NCBI GenBank assembly: GCA_015478735.1
Contig: JADMKQ010000053.1
Span: forward strand, 1 to 35,943
DNA from: Sphingorhabdus sp.
Lineage (GTDB): Bacteria; Pseudomonadota; Alphaproteobacteria; Sphingomonadales; Sphingomonadaceae
DNA: 35,943 nt
Direction of reading: 5' to 3'
Position 1 is the first letter of the stretch. Every line of letters starts with the position of its first letter. This document shows positions 10,456-19,769 of this stretch, in pieces. Below the pieces are notes generated by a model. That model saw only the letters and a program-made list of their open reading frames with translations, did not search any database and was not told the origin of the DNA. The position numbers and the translations under genes were made by a program.

Positions 10456-10890
10456 TCAGTTCGCTATAGCGGCAACCTGAAATTCGCGCGTGTCAAAGCC
10501 CTGGTCACCAATCTGGGCAGAAAGTCGCCGGGTCTGGATCGTGGGGCCAGCGGAACCGGGGATATATGCGCGACCAGACCCGTCCAACACAATACGATCA
10601 TTCCCTACATAAAGGGTCACACCGCGAAGAGTATTGGGCGTATAGCGCACTTCCAGCATATACCCGTCGGGCGAATTGCACGTTTCCTTAAGCTCGCCCA
10701 GCCTGACAACATCAGCGGCCGCGCTCGAACCCGAACCCGTCGGAGTAAACTGGACCTCGCAAGAGACAGGAACAACTGCTCTGAGCTTGAACGCGGTAGA
10801 ATCATTCGCGACCGCACTCGATGAAACCGCACCTGATGCAGTCACCGCCGTTACGAACATCGCCATAGCGCCCACGGATTTCTGTGTCAT
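10456..10890 (-). CDS. Small secreted protein, possibly spore-coat-U/CsuA-like beta-sandwich; function unknown
   Basis: Signal peptide-like N-terminus (MTQKSVGAMAMFVTAVTASGAVSSSAVA), FKLRAVVPVSCEV; ATG 10890 preceded by GAGAGAAGG. Confidence 0.65.
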   Translation of the reverse strand: MTQKSVGAMAMFVTAVTASGAVSSSAVANDSTAFKLRAVVPVSCEVQFTPTGSGSSAAADVVRLGELKETCNSPDGYMLEVRYTPNTLRGVTLYVGNDRIVLDGSGRAYIPGSAGPTIQTRRLSAQIGDQGFDTREFQVAAIAN

Positions 10891-10931
10891 ACCTTCTCTC
10901 AAATAGTTACAATCGCATTAACCATCTAATA

Positions 10932-10956
10932 AACACATACTGGCTCCATCAGTTCC
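10932..10956 (-). promoter_or_regulatory. EcfG-type promoter GGAAC-N17-GTT upstream of the secreted protein gene
   Basis: Minus strand GGAAC (10956-10952), 17 nt, GTT (10934-10932); start codon at 10890. Confidence 0.55.
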
Positions 10957-11120
10957 ATTAATGGTACGAGCAAGGAACCATTAACCAATAAACATCCAAA
11001 GACCAACAACTTTCCATCTCTTGGAAAACAGCCATTTCACAAAGGTTGGCTCAAACAAGTAACTGCGATAGACAGCAGATCACACATAATTGAAATGATC
11101 TAATGAGGATTCCATCGTCA

Positions 11121-14100
11121 ATGAATACTCTAATTGATTACCGGGAAAAAATTCGCATCCATCACCGGTCTGATGAAGCAGAAATCCTGGAATATCTGGT
11201 AACAAACTTCGCCCCCGATGACGTGATGCGTAAGCGTATCCAAGAGCGGGCGATACAGGTCGTCAAGGATGTCCGTCGCGCCTCGGGTCCTACCTTGACT
11301 GAAAGCTTTCTTGGTCAATACGGCCTATCAACCGATGAAGGCCTCGCCCTGATGACATTGGCCGAGGCGTTATTACGTGTGCCGGACAATGAAACGATTG
11401 ATGATCTGATCGAAGACAAAATTGGACCGTCTAACTGGCGTGAACATATTGGCCAGTCTGAAAGCTCACTCGTCAACGCATCGACTTATGCGCTGGAAAT
11501 GACACGCAGCGTGATAAACCAGCCTGCAAGCCGTGGACCACTAGAAGCACTGCGGGGCGCAATAAAACGGTTAGGTGAACCGGTAATCCGAGTGGCTGTG
11601 CGACAAGCCATGAAAGAGCTTGGCAACCAGTTTGTGCTTGGCGAGGATATGAAGCTTGCGTTGAAGCGGGCCGAGAAATGGAGAGATAAGGGGGCCACCT
11701 ATTCCTATGATATGTTGGGAGAGGCCGCGATTACGCAAGAAGGTGCGGATGGCTATTTTGATGCTTATGCTGACGCGATAAAGGAAATCGCCAAGGTGGC
11801 CCACTCCGATGATCTACGTGAAAATCCTGGGCTCTCCATTAAATTATCTGCGCTTTATCCGCGTTATGAGATGAGCCAGCAGGCCAAAGCGGTCCCTGCC
11901 CTTGCTGAGCGCGTGGGAGAATTGGCGCGCGCAGCGAGAGATGCCAATATTGGCCTGAATATCGATGCCGAAGAAGCCTATCGCCTTGGCTTGTCACTCG
12001 ACATGGTTGAAATGGTTCTAAGTGATCCGCGCCTGACGGGATGGGATGGTTTTGGCGTCGTTGTACAAGCGTTTGGAAAGCGCGCCAGCTTCGTCATCGA
12101 CTGGCTTTATGCGCTGGCCATACAACTCGATAGAAAGATCATGGTTCGCTTGGTCAAAGGCGCCTATTGGGACAGCGAAATCAAGCGGGCGCAAATGGAT
12201 GGAGTTCCCGACTTCCCTGTCTTTACAACAAAATCGGCGACAGACATAAGCTATATCTGCTGTGCTTCACAATTGTTGAACATGACGGACCGTATTTACC
12301 CGCAATTCGCTACTCATAATGCCCACAGCGTTGCGGCCATTCTGGAAATGGCGGGTAATAACGATAATTATGAATTCCAAAGACTCCACGGCATGGGAGA
12401 GACTTTGCACGGTGCATTACTACGCAATGAAAAAGTCCGGTCACGCATTTACGCGCCAGTCGGAAAGCATCGGGAGTTGCTGGCCTATCTTGTCCGGCGC
12501 CTGCTCGAGAACGGTGCTAATTCTTCCTTTGTAAACCAGTTAGCCAATCACACGGTTTCCGCCGAAATGATCGCTACCGATCCTTTTGAGACATTGAAGT
12601 CAGACCAGAAAGCAAACCAGTCAAAAATCAAGAAACCTAGTGATTTATATCTTCCCGAACGCGTCAATTCGCGTGGTTGGGATTTGGCTAATCGTACCGA
12701 TCTGAATGACTATGTAGCAGAGCGTGCGCCTTTTGCCGAAAAGCTATGGCGTTCATCACCCATGACCGTGCGGCCTGTTACCAGTGGAACTACGCGCAAA
12801 ATATTCAATCCTGCGGTAAAAAACAGTCAGGTTGGCGAAGTCATTGAGGCCGATGAAAAACAGGCTTTGGATGCAATAGAAGAAGCTCGCACCTGGGATG
12901 TTCCGGTAACAGAGCGTGCTAACATCTTGCGAAAGGCTGCGGACCTTTACGAACAGCATCATGGCGAAATTTTCGCATTGCTGGCACGGGAAGCGGGAAA
13001 AACGCAGTTTGATACCATAGCCGAACTGCGGGAGGCGGTCGATTTTCTGCGCTATTACGCTAAAGAAGCAGAGAAACTACCAGATAATGAACCGCGTGGG
13101 ACAATCAGTTGTATCTCACCGTGGAATTTCCCCTTAGCGATTTTCACCGGCCAAATCGCTGCTGCACTAGCTGCCGGGAACGCAGTATTGGCAAAACCAT
13201 CTGACCAAACCCCACTTATTGCTGCCCTTGCCACCAATCTGCTGCATGAGGCCGGTGTCCCTTTAACCGCGCTTCAGCTTTTGCCGGGTGCTGGCGCAAC
13301 CGTGGGCAATGTCATCTGCGGAGATCCGCGCATACAGGGCGTTTGCTTCACCGGCTCAACCGCAACGGCGCAGGCGATCAATCGGAATGTTGCGAAAAAT
13401 GGTTCCGCCGATTCTCTTTTGATTGCTGAAACCGGCGGACTAAACTGCATGATCGTGGATTCGACCGCATTGCCGGAGCAATCTGTTCGGGATATTATCA
13501 CTTCGGCCTTCCAGTCCGCCGGGCAGCGCTGTTCGGCTTTGCGGGTGGTCTATTTGCAGAAGGATATCGCGGAGCAGTTTTTGCACATGCTGAAAGGTGC
13601 GATGGAGGTCTTGGAGTCAGGAAACCCCTGGTGGCTTTCCACAGATATTGGTCCAGTCATCGACGAGAAAGCCTATGACAAGATAAGCAATTATATTGCC
13701 GCTGCACAGAAAGAAGGAAGGTTGATAACCCAATTGGATGTCCCGAATGATGGCTATTTTGTAGGGCCTGCGGTCATCAAGGTTGGCGGAATTAACGATC
13801 TGGAAGAAGAGATATTTGGTCCAGTTCTGCACGTTGCGACCTTTGAGAATGACGAGCTTGATACAATCGTTAGCGATATAAATAATCGCGGTTACGGGCT
13901 AACTTTTGGTTTGCAGACCCGGATCGAGCGGCGCATCGACAAATTGAGCGCAGCATTGAAAATCGGGAATATTTACGTCAATCGCAACCAGGTCGGCGCT
14001 GTTGTGGGTTCACAGCCGTTTGGCGGTCGAGGTCTGTCTGGTACAGGTCCCAAGGCAGGAGGGCCGCATTATTTGCCGCGCTTTTATAAAAGCGTTAGCC

Positions 14101-14600
14101 CGATGACGCCTGTCGTTCGCGGCGAGGATCTGGATCTGGCCACTGTTCAAACGACACTCGATAACCTTCCTGATACTAGCAATCTGCCACAAAACCATGA
14201 CATCATGCCAGGCCCAACAGGTGAATCGAACGAACTGTTCACCTACGCGCGCGGGAAAATATTATGCCTCGGTCCATCAGCGGAAGAAGCCGTAAGGCAG
14301 GCGGAAACCGCGCGTGAAAATGGCTGCAAACCTTTGATCTGTGTTCCGGGCGCCAAGGGAGAACATGCACTGGACGGGTTCCTTCCCCGCGAACATCTGA
14401 CCAGCCTTGGTGGCATAGATGCTGTTATATGCTGGAGCGACCTTGACGATCTTCGCTCGATACGCAAAGCCCTTTCAGAACGTGACGGCCCGCTAATCCC
14501 GTTCGTCGCGGAAGAAGAATTCGCGGACCGCTGCCTTGTCGAACGGCATGTCTGCATTGATACGACTGCGGCTGGCGGCAATGTTTCCTTGCTGGCTTGA
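11121..14600 (+). CDS. putA: Bifunctional proline dehydrogenase / L-glutamate-gamma-semialdehyde dehydrogenase, without N-terminal RHH DNA-binding domain (ORF also open from ATG 11103)
   Basis: PRODH motifs (LSIKLSALYPRYE, LGLSLDMVEMVL, FATHNAHSVA), ALDH motifs (SPWNFPLAIFTGQIAAALAAGNAVLAKP, GQRCSALRVVYLQ), C-terminal TTAAGGNVSLLA. Confidence 0.96.
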   Translation: MNTLIDYREKIRIHHRSDEAEILEYLVTNFAPDDVMRKRIQERAIQVVKDVRRASGPTLTESFLGQYGLSTDEGLALMTLAEALLRVPDNETIDDLIEDKIGPSNWREHIGQSESSLVNASTYALEMTRSVINQPASRGPLEALRGAIKRLGEPVIRVAVRQAMKELGNQFVLGEDMKLALKRAEKWRDKGATYSYDMLGEAAITQEGADGYFDAYADAIKEIAKVAHSDDLRENPGLSIKLSALYPRYEMSQQAKAVPALAERVGELARAARDANIGLNIDAEEAYRLGLSLDMVEMVLSDPRLTGWDGFGVVVQAFGKRASFVIDWLYALAIQLDRKIMVRLVKGAYWDSEIKRAQMDGVPDFPVFTTKSATDISYICCASQLLNMTDRIYPQFATHNAHSVAAILEMAGNNDNYEFQRLHGMGETLHGALLRNEKVRSRIYAPVGKHRELLAYLVRRLLENGANSSFVNQLANHTVSAEMIATDPFETLKSDQKANQSKIKKPSDLYLPERVNSRGWDLANRTDLNDYVAERAPFAEKLWRSSPMTVRPVTSGTTRKIFNPAVKNSQVGEVIEADEKQALDAIEEARTWDVPVTERANILRKAADLYEQHHGEIFALLAREAGKTQFDTIAELREAVDFLRYYAKEAEKLPDNEPRGTISCISPWNFPLAIFTGQIAAALAAGNAVLAKPSDQTPLIAALATNLLHEAGVPLTALQLLPGAGATVGNVICGDPRIQGVCFTGSTATAQAINRNVAKNGSADSLLIAETGGLNCMIVDSTALPEQSVRDIITSAFQSAGQRCSALRVVYLQKDIAEQFLHMLKGAMEVLESGNPWWLSTDIGPVIDEKAYDKISNYIAAAQKEGRLITQLDVPNDGYFVGPAVIKVGGINDLEEEIFGPVLHVATFENDELDTIVSDINNRGYGLTFGLQTRIERRIDKLSAALKIGNIYVNRNQVGAVVGSQPFGGRGLSGTGPKAGGPHYLPRFYKSVSPMTPVVRGEDLDLATVQTTLDNLPDTSNLPQNHDIMPGPTGESNELFTYARGKILCLGPSAEEAVRQAETARENGCKPLICVPGAKGEHALDGFLPREHLTSLGGIDAVICWSDLDDLRSIRKALSERDGPLIPFVAEEEFADRCLVERHVCIDTTAAGGNVSLLA

Positions 14601-14612
14601 TCAGCAAGGAAA
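14584..14612 (+). repeat. Perfect 11-bp stem hairpin spanning the putA stop codon (TTTCCTTGCTG-GCTTGAT-CAGCAAGGAAA)
   Basis: Direct reading; putA TGA (14598-14600) lies in the loop; no T-tract downstream. Confidence 0.7.
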
Positions 14613-14672
14613 TCAGGGGAAATCCACTATTTTCTTACGCTGAACGCGTTTAATTCCGATCAAGGACCCTCT

Positions 14673-15146
14673 ATGGCAGTGATGACGAATTCCGATGCAC
14701 TTTTAGTCGCCTTGCGCCAGATTAACCGCGCGATCGACTTGCATTCGAAACAGCTCAAAAAGGAAACCGGTCAAACAACGCCGCAACTTTTGATACTTAA
14801 AGCACTTCAAAAGGGCGGACGGTTAAAGCCGTCGGTCATTGCCAAGTCTGTTCACTTGTCCCACGCAACCGTCACGTCGATTGTGGACAGATTGGAAAAA
14901 TCGAAAATGCTGACCCGAGAAAAAAGCGCAGATGACCGGCGCTCCGTGGAAATAGTTTTGACCGACAAAGGCAGGGAATGCATCGAAAATGCGCCGGAAA
15001 TGTTGCAAGAAGACTTTCTGGTTTCCTTTTCCCAGTTGGAAAACTGGGAGCAAAGCCTTTTAATTTCCTCGGTGCAGCGCATTGCTTCCATGATGGACGC
15101 AGACCGGCTTGAATCAGCCCCGATACTCGAGATCGGGGAAATCTAG
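14673..15146 (+). CDS. MarR-family transcriptional regulator
   Basis: wHTH with TTPQLLILKALQKGGRLKPSVIAKSVHLSHATVTSIVDRLEKSKMLTREKSADDRRSVEIVLTDKG. Confidence 0.92.
   Translation: MAVMTNSDALLVALRQINRAIDLHSKQLKKETGQTTPQLLILKALQKGGRLKPSVIAKSVHLSHATVTSIVDRLEKSKMLTREKSADDRRSVEIVLTDKGRECIENAPEMLQEDFLVSFSQLENWEQSLLISSVQRIASMMDADRLESAPILEIGEI
15118..15138. terminator. Hairpin CCCCGAT-ACTCGAG-ATCGGGG at convergent marR/proB 3' ends
   Basis: Perfect 7-bp GC-rich stem, loop contains palindromic CTCGAG; no U-tract. Confidence 0.4.
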
Positions 15147-16309
15147 CCCTGCGGCGCAACCTCGGTCATTGCATCGTCTGCTGGTAAATCCCACGGTAAA
15201 TGGCGCTCGCTAAGCACGATCATATTCTTGTCAGTAATCAGCGTGCCGCCGGTTTCGTAGCCCAGTAGCTGCAATGATGACATTCCGGCGTTTCGGGCCA
15301 GTGCCATCGTTTCATCAGAAGAGAAGTTTGTCAGCGCTCTGGCTAGTTCCTTCCCGGATTCATCGTATACGTGGATAACATCGCCTTTGACATACGGCCC
15401 CTGTATGGAAAGAACATCTTCCCTACCGATATTTTGCGGACCATTTTCAAGCGCGGCAGCAGCAGCGGGCTTGATGACAATGCTACCCGCCATTTGTAAC
15501 CGGTCCGTAAGCCAGTTTGCCCAAGCGGAGGCAGGCTGCTTATCGGCAAAGACTTTCGTATGACGTCTTTCTCCATTCAGAACGGAAGTCACAGGCCGTT
15601 CATATTCCCCATGTGCGATCCGCGTATCACAGCCCGCATTTTGAGCCATATGTGCGGCTTGCATCTTTGTGAGCATACCGCCGGAGCCCAGACTACTAAC
15701 GCCTTCTGTAACCGACAGATAGGGTGATACGTCTGTAACTTCTTCAACCAGCACAGCATCTGGCTCACTAGGGTCCTTGTCATACAGACCATCAACCTGT
15801 GTCAGGATGATAAGCTCTTCCGCCTGCACCATCTGCGCAACTTTAGCGGATAGCCGGTCATTATCACCAACACGGATTTCCTCTGTGGTGATCGTATCAT
15901 TTTCATTGATAATCGGCATGATATTCGCATCAAGAAGCCGGTCGACCGTATTTTTGGTGTTCAAAAACCGGTTCCGGTCTTCAAGGTCCCGCAAGGTGAC
16001 AAGCACTTGCGCTATTTCGAAACTATATTCATGCGCCACTTGCTTATATGCGTTTAGCAAGAGGGGCATACCACACGCCGCAGCAGCCTGTTTATCGCGC
16101 AGACCAGCCGTTTCCGGACTCTCCCCTATCATGTTCAGGCCAAGAGCCACCGAGCCGGAGGAACATAGAATTACTTTTGCCCCTCCTTCACGCAATCGGG
16201 CAATATCTTCCATCAGATTGTGCATAAATGCCCAACGCGGGGTTAATCGTTCCGAGTTCGCAAGCAAACTGGAGCCCACTTTAATCACAACTGTTTTTCT
16301 CTGTTCCAT
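15143..16309 (-). CDS. proB: Glutamate 5-kinase (with C-terminal PUA domain)
   Basis: VVIKVGSSLL, SSGSVALG, NENDTITTEEIRVGDNDRLSAKVA, GSGGMLTKMQAA motifs; ATG 16309 preceded by AAAGG. Confidence 0.93.
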   Translation of the reverse strand: MEQRKTVVIKVGSSLLANSERLTPRWAFMHNLMEDIARLREGGAKVILCSSGSVALGLNMIGESPETAGLRDKQAAAACGMPLLLNAYKQVAHEYSFEIAQVLVTLRDLEDRNRFLNTKNTVDRLLDANIMPIINENDTITTEEIRVGDNDRLSAKVAQMVQAEELIILTQVDGLYDKDPSEPDAVLVEEVTDVSPYLSVTEGVSSLGSGGMLTKMQAAHMAQNAGCDTRIAHGEYERPVTSVLNGERRHTKVFADKQPASAWANWLTDRLQMAGSIVIKPAAAAALENGPQNIGREDVLSIQGPYVKGDVIHVYDESGKELARALTNFSSDETMALARNAGMSSLQLLGYETGGTLITDKNMIVLSERHLPWDLPADDAMTEVAPQG

Positions 16310-16679
16310 CAGTAACCTTTTCCAATCATGCATGCACGTAGGTACTTAGGCACGCATGTGCAATAATTAAGTGGTCAAACCTTTAATATATCAAAATTAG
16401 ACACGAAATCAGTGACTGTTGACATATCTATTTCGAGCACTAAGTGAGTTAGGACATAATTCGCTGACAGAAACTAACGGTAAAAAGCCAGTCCGATAAA
16501 ATATTGCTCCCCGAAAACGGAAAAATATGATGGTGCTCCGCCCGATAAAAGACGGAAGCCAAATGGTATGACGGACTGAAAAACTGGTAACTGGAAGTTG
16601 TTTGGTTCATAAAAATCGGATGAACTGAATGAATAAGCCTTCCGGTAACGACTGATGACGGAATAGGACATATACATAT

Positions 16680-18176
16680 ATGAATGCTGGAGAACTGATT
16701 TCGCTCGCTATCTATTTCCTGGCGATGATTGGCATTGGGCTTTACGCATGGCGCAAATCAACTAGCAGTAGTTCGGAATATTTGTTGGGAGGGCGAAACC
16801 TCCACCCTGCGGTTGGCGCGCTTTCGGCAGGGGCATCTGACATGAGCGGATGGATGCTGATGGGCGTTCCCGGCGCAGTTTACCTGAGCGGTCTTGGCGC
16901 AGCATGGATTGCCGTGGGCCTGATAGTCGGAGCCTATTTCAATTATTTACTGGTTGCCCCCCGGCTTAGGGTTTTTACCGAAAAAACCGATGATGCGCTC
17001 ACAATTCCTGACTTTCTTGAAAAACGATTCATGGATAAATCCCGCGCACTTCGCGTTTTCTCTTCCATCGTTATCGTTATATTTTTCACGCTCTACACTT
17101 CCGCCGGCATTGTCGCAGGCGGCAAACTGTTTTTAGCATCCTTTGGCACAAGCTATGAATTGGGGCTGTTCATCACTGCTGGCGTCGTGATCGTCTACAC
17201 GCTGTTTGGCGGTTTTCTGGCCGTCAGTCTGACCGATTTTGTTCAAGGCTGCATGATGTTCTTGGCACTGGTGCTAGTTCCCTTTGTCGCATTGCAAACA
17301 ATTGGGGGCTGGGATGAAGCGCAAGTGGCGATAAATTCGGTCAATCCAGTGGCGCTGTCCTGGTTTGAAGGTGTCACCGCGCTCGGCCTGATTTCCAGTC
17401 TTGCCTGGGGTTTAGGATATTTCGGGCAACCGCATATCATTGTGCGCTTCATGGCGATCCGGACACTGAAAGACATCGCTACTGCCCGTTGGATTGGCAT
17501 GACGTGGATGGTCATAACCTTGATTGGAGCAGTTCTGGTCGGATTGTTCGGTTTGGCCTATGTCACAACAACAGGTATCGCTCTTGAAGACCCCGAGACT
17601 ATATTCATTGTTTTCTCACAAGTCCTCTTTCACCCCTTTATCTCAGGCTTCTTGCTGGCCGCTATACTCGCCGCAATCATGAGCACGATCTCATCGCAAC
17701 TGCTGGTATCTTCCAGCTCGCTTACAGAAGATTTTTACAAGATATTCATCAGGAAATCCGCCTCGCAAAAGGAATTGGTGACAATCAGCCGGATTTCCGT
17801 TCTTCTGGTATCGCTGGTGGCTATCGCACTGGCCTTTGATCCTGATAGCAACATTTTATCTTTGGTCAGTAACGCATGGGCAGGATTCGGAGCGGCATTC
17901 GGCCCGATCATATTGATGAGCCTGTACTGGAAGGGGCTGACACGCGATGGCGCACTGGCCGGCATGATCGTTGGCGCAGCGACCGTGTTGTTCTGGTTAT
18001 ACGCCCCCATAACCATTCAAGGGGGTTCGTTATCCAGCTGGATCTACGAAATCATTCCGGGCTTCATCCTTAGCTCGCTGACTGCAGTTGGAGTGAGTTT
18101 AATGGGTCGAAGCCAGAACCCTGAAGTGGACAGCCTATTCGGTGAACTGGTTCATGCAATGAATCCCAAAGGGTAA
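16680..18176 (+). CDS. putP: Sodium/proline symporter (SSS family)
   Basis: ~12 TM, SSEYLLGGRNLHPAVGALSAGASDMSGWMLMGVPGAVYLSGL, GYFGQPHIIVRFMAI motifs. Confidence 0.92.
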   Translation: MNAGELISLAIYFLAMIGIGLYAWRKSTSSSSEYLLGGRNLHPAVGALSAGASDMSGWMLMGVPGAVYLSGLGAAWIAVGLIVGAYFNYLLVAPRLRVFTEKTDDALTIPDFLEKRFMDKSRALRVFSSIVIVIFFTLYTSAGIVAGGKLFLASFGTSYELGLFITAGVVIVYTLFGGFLAVSLTDFVQGCMMFLALVLVPFVALQTIGGWDEAQVAINSVNPVALSWFEGVTALGLISSLAWGLGYFGQPHIIVRFMAIRTLKDIATARWIGMTWMVITLIGAVLVGLFGLAYVTTTGIALEDPETIFIVFSQVLFHPFISGFLLAAILAAIMSTISSQLLVSSSSLTEDFYKIFIRKSASQKELVTISRISVLLVSLVAIALAFDPDSNILSLVSNAWAGFGAAFGPIILMSLYWKGLTRDGALAGMIVGAATVLFWLYAPITIQGGSLSSWIYEIIPGFILSSLTAVGVSLMGRSQNPEVDSLFGELVHAMNPKG

Positions 18177-18212
18177 GTAATAGCAGTTAGGGATAGCCCC
18201 TAACTGCTTACT
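18176..18212. terminator. Bidirectional terminator-like hairpin between convergent putP and 18228 gene
   Basis: AGTAA-TA-GCAGTTAGGG-ATAGC-CCCTAACTGC-TTACT: 10-bp core stem plus 5-bp outer stem. Confidence 0.75.
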
Positions 18213-18227
18213 GCCTTTCAAAGAGAT

Positions 18228-18812
18228 TCATTCTGGATCAGCTGAGATAAGCAAAAGCCACTCCGGATAGCTGGCCTGCTCAGCGCGCTGGAAAACGAGT
18301 GGGAAGCTTCCCACCTGATCTACCAATTGCTGCAAGATGGGCTTGAGCTTCTCTTTCGCGCCATAAGCCTCCAGACAGAAACTCGTCCAACACTCCGGTT
18401 TATCCTGCACATGGATTTTGCTGACTTCGATCTGGCATCCATTTGGAGCTCTGTTGCCTAGGTCCGTCTTACGACCGCTCTCGTCGAGAACCGTCAGCCA
18501 ACGCTGCTTTCTGACCTCAATGCGGCCAGCCGGTGCGCCGCTTTGCTCCTCACCACGAGTTTTCTCCCAAATACTGAAGTTCCAATGCACACCGGTACTT
18601 GAGCGAAAGCTTCCTTCACCTGTCTGCTTTTTGACTTCCAGTTTCTCGCCGCCGCGAAGCTTGATCCCGGTTAGGGGGTCGTCCGTTTTAAAATACACAT
18701 CTTCGCGGTTCTCGACATCAGACAATTCGAGGTTCAGCCGCTTCAACCATGATAGCAATTCACCGCTTTCATCCCCGCGCCACCAAAAGCGCATTTCCGC
18801 AGTAACGATCAT
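18228..18812 (-). CDS. Uncharacterised protein, possibly CYTH/triphosphate-tunnel-like fold
   Basis: ~194 aa ORF 9 bp downstream of the SDR gene; alternating charged beta-like segments (IKLRGGEKLEVKKQTGEG, AGRIEVRKQRWLTV, GCQIEVSKIHV) suggest a CYTH-like barrel; weak call. Confidence 0.6.
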   Translation of the reverse strand: MIVTAEMRFWWRGDESGELLSWLKRLNLELSDVENREDVYFKTDDPLTGIKLRGGEKLEVKKQTGEGSFRSSTGVHWNFSIWEKTRGEEQSGAPAGRIEVRKQRWLTVLDESGRKTDLGNRAPNGCQIEVSKIHVQDKPECWTSFCLEAYGAKEKLKPILQQLVDQVGSFPLVFQRAEQASYPEWLLLISADPE

Positions 18813-18821
18813 GCCGGAAGC

Positions 18822-19673
18822 CTAGCTTCCCACAATATCCCCGCCATTGGGGTGGAGGACCTGGCCGGACATATAGCTGGAATCCTCACAAGCGAGGAAC
18901 AAGAACGATGGTGCGACTTCATTGGGCTGCCCCGGCCTGCCAATTGGTGTGTTCTCCCCAAAAGTTTCGAGCATCTCATCGGTGGCTCCCCCAGAAGGAT
19001 TAAGCGGCGTCCAGATTGGTCCCGGAGCAACAGCGTTAACACGGATGCCATCTGATATCAGATTTTCCGAGAGCGAGCGCGTAAAAGCTGTGATCGCGCC
19101 TTTGGTCGCGGAATAATCCAGCAATGGCGGCGAGCCTTTATACATCGTGACAGAGGTGCAGTTGATAATGGCCGCCCCTTTCTTCAGATGCTTGCGCGCA
19201 GCTTGGGTCAGGTAGAACATTGCAAAGATATTGGTCTGGAATGTCCGCCGCAATTGCTTGTCGGTAATTTCGGTAATGTCTTTATCTGGATGCTGCTCAC
19301 CTGCATTGTTGACGAGAATGTCGATTTTGCCGAATTTGTCTATGACCTTATCGACGACCTGTTTGCAAAATTCAGGATCGCCGAGGTCCCCTTCTATAGT
19401 AAGCGCTGTGCGGCCTTCCTCTTCGATAATTTTGGCCGTCTTGTCTGCGTCTTCGGTTTCCTTGAGATACACAATCGCAACGTCCGCGCCTTCTCTTGCG
19501 AACAGAGCGGCAGTAGCACGGCCAATGCCGCTGTCTCCGCCAGTGATAATCGCGACTTTATCTGTTAACCGGCCCGATCCGGGATAGCGCGGTTGCCATT
19601 CGGGTTTCGGATCAAGTGTGCTCTCTTTTCCTGGCAGGCCGTCTTCGTGGAGTTCGGTTTGTTTGAGGGACAT
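18822..19673 (-). CDS. SDR-family oxidoreductase (YghA / general-stress type)
   Basis: KVAIITGGDSGIGRATAALFAREGADVAI, LVNNAGEQHP, YSATKGAITAFTRSL; ATG 19673 with AAGGAG upstream. Confidence 0.9.
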   Translation of the reverse strand: MSLKQTELHEDGLPGKESTLDPKPEWQPRYPGSGRLTDKVAIITGGDSGIGRATAALFAREGADVAIVYLKETEDADKTAKIIEEEGRTALTIEGDLGDPEFCKQVVDKVIDKFGKIDILVNNAGEQHPDKDITEITDKQLRRTFQTNIFAMFYLTQAARKHLKKGAAIINCTSVTMYKGSPPLLDYSATKGAITAFTRSLSENLISDGIRVNAVAPGPIWTPLNPSGGATDEMLETFGENTPIGRPGQPNEVAPSFLFLACEDSSYMSGQVLHPNGGDIVGS

Positions 19674-19769
19674 ATTCTCGCTCCTTTCTTTTCCCACCAA
19701 CACGGTATGGCCAATTTAGTTGCAGCGATTTGGCCGCGGTCGGCGGCTGATTCCAGACCGTAAGAGATG

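Noticed and set aside
11024-11050. GGAAA-N17-GTT upstream of putA as a fifth EcfG promoter
   Set aside because: Deviates in the -35 core (GGAAA rather than GGAAC); not supported without expression data.
16325-16370. Palindrome-like GCATGCACGTAGGTACTTAGGCACGCATGTGC near the proB start as MarR operator
   Set aside because: Half-sites match only partly when aligned by hand; too imperfect to claim.
16474-16677. 67-aa minus-strand ORF in the proB-putP intergenic region
   Set aside because: No start context, Ser/Tyr/Phe-rich composition typical of non-coding translation.
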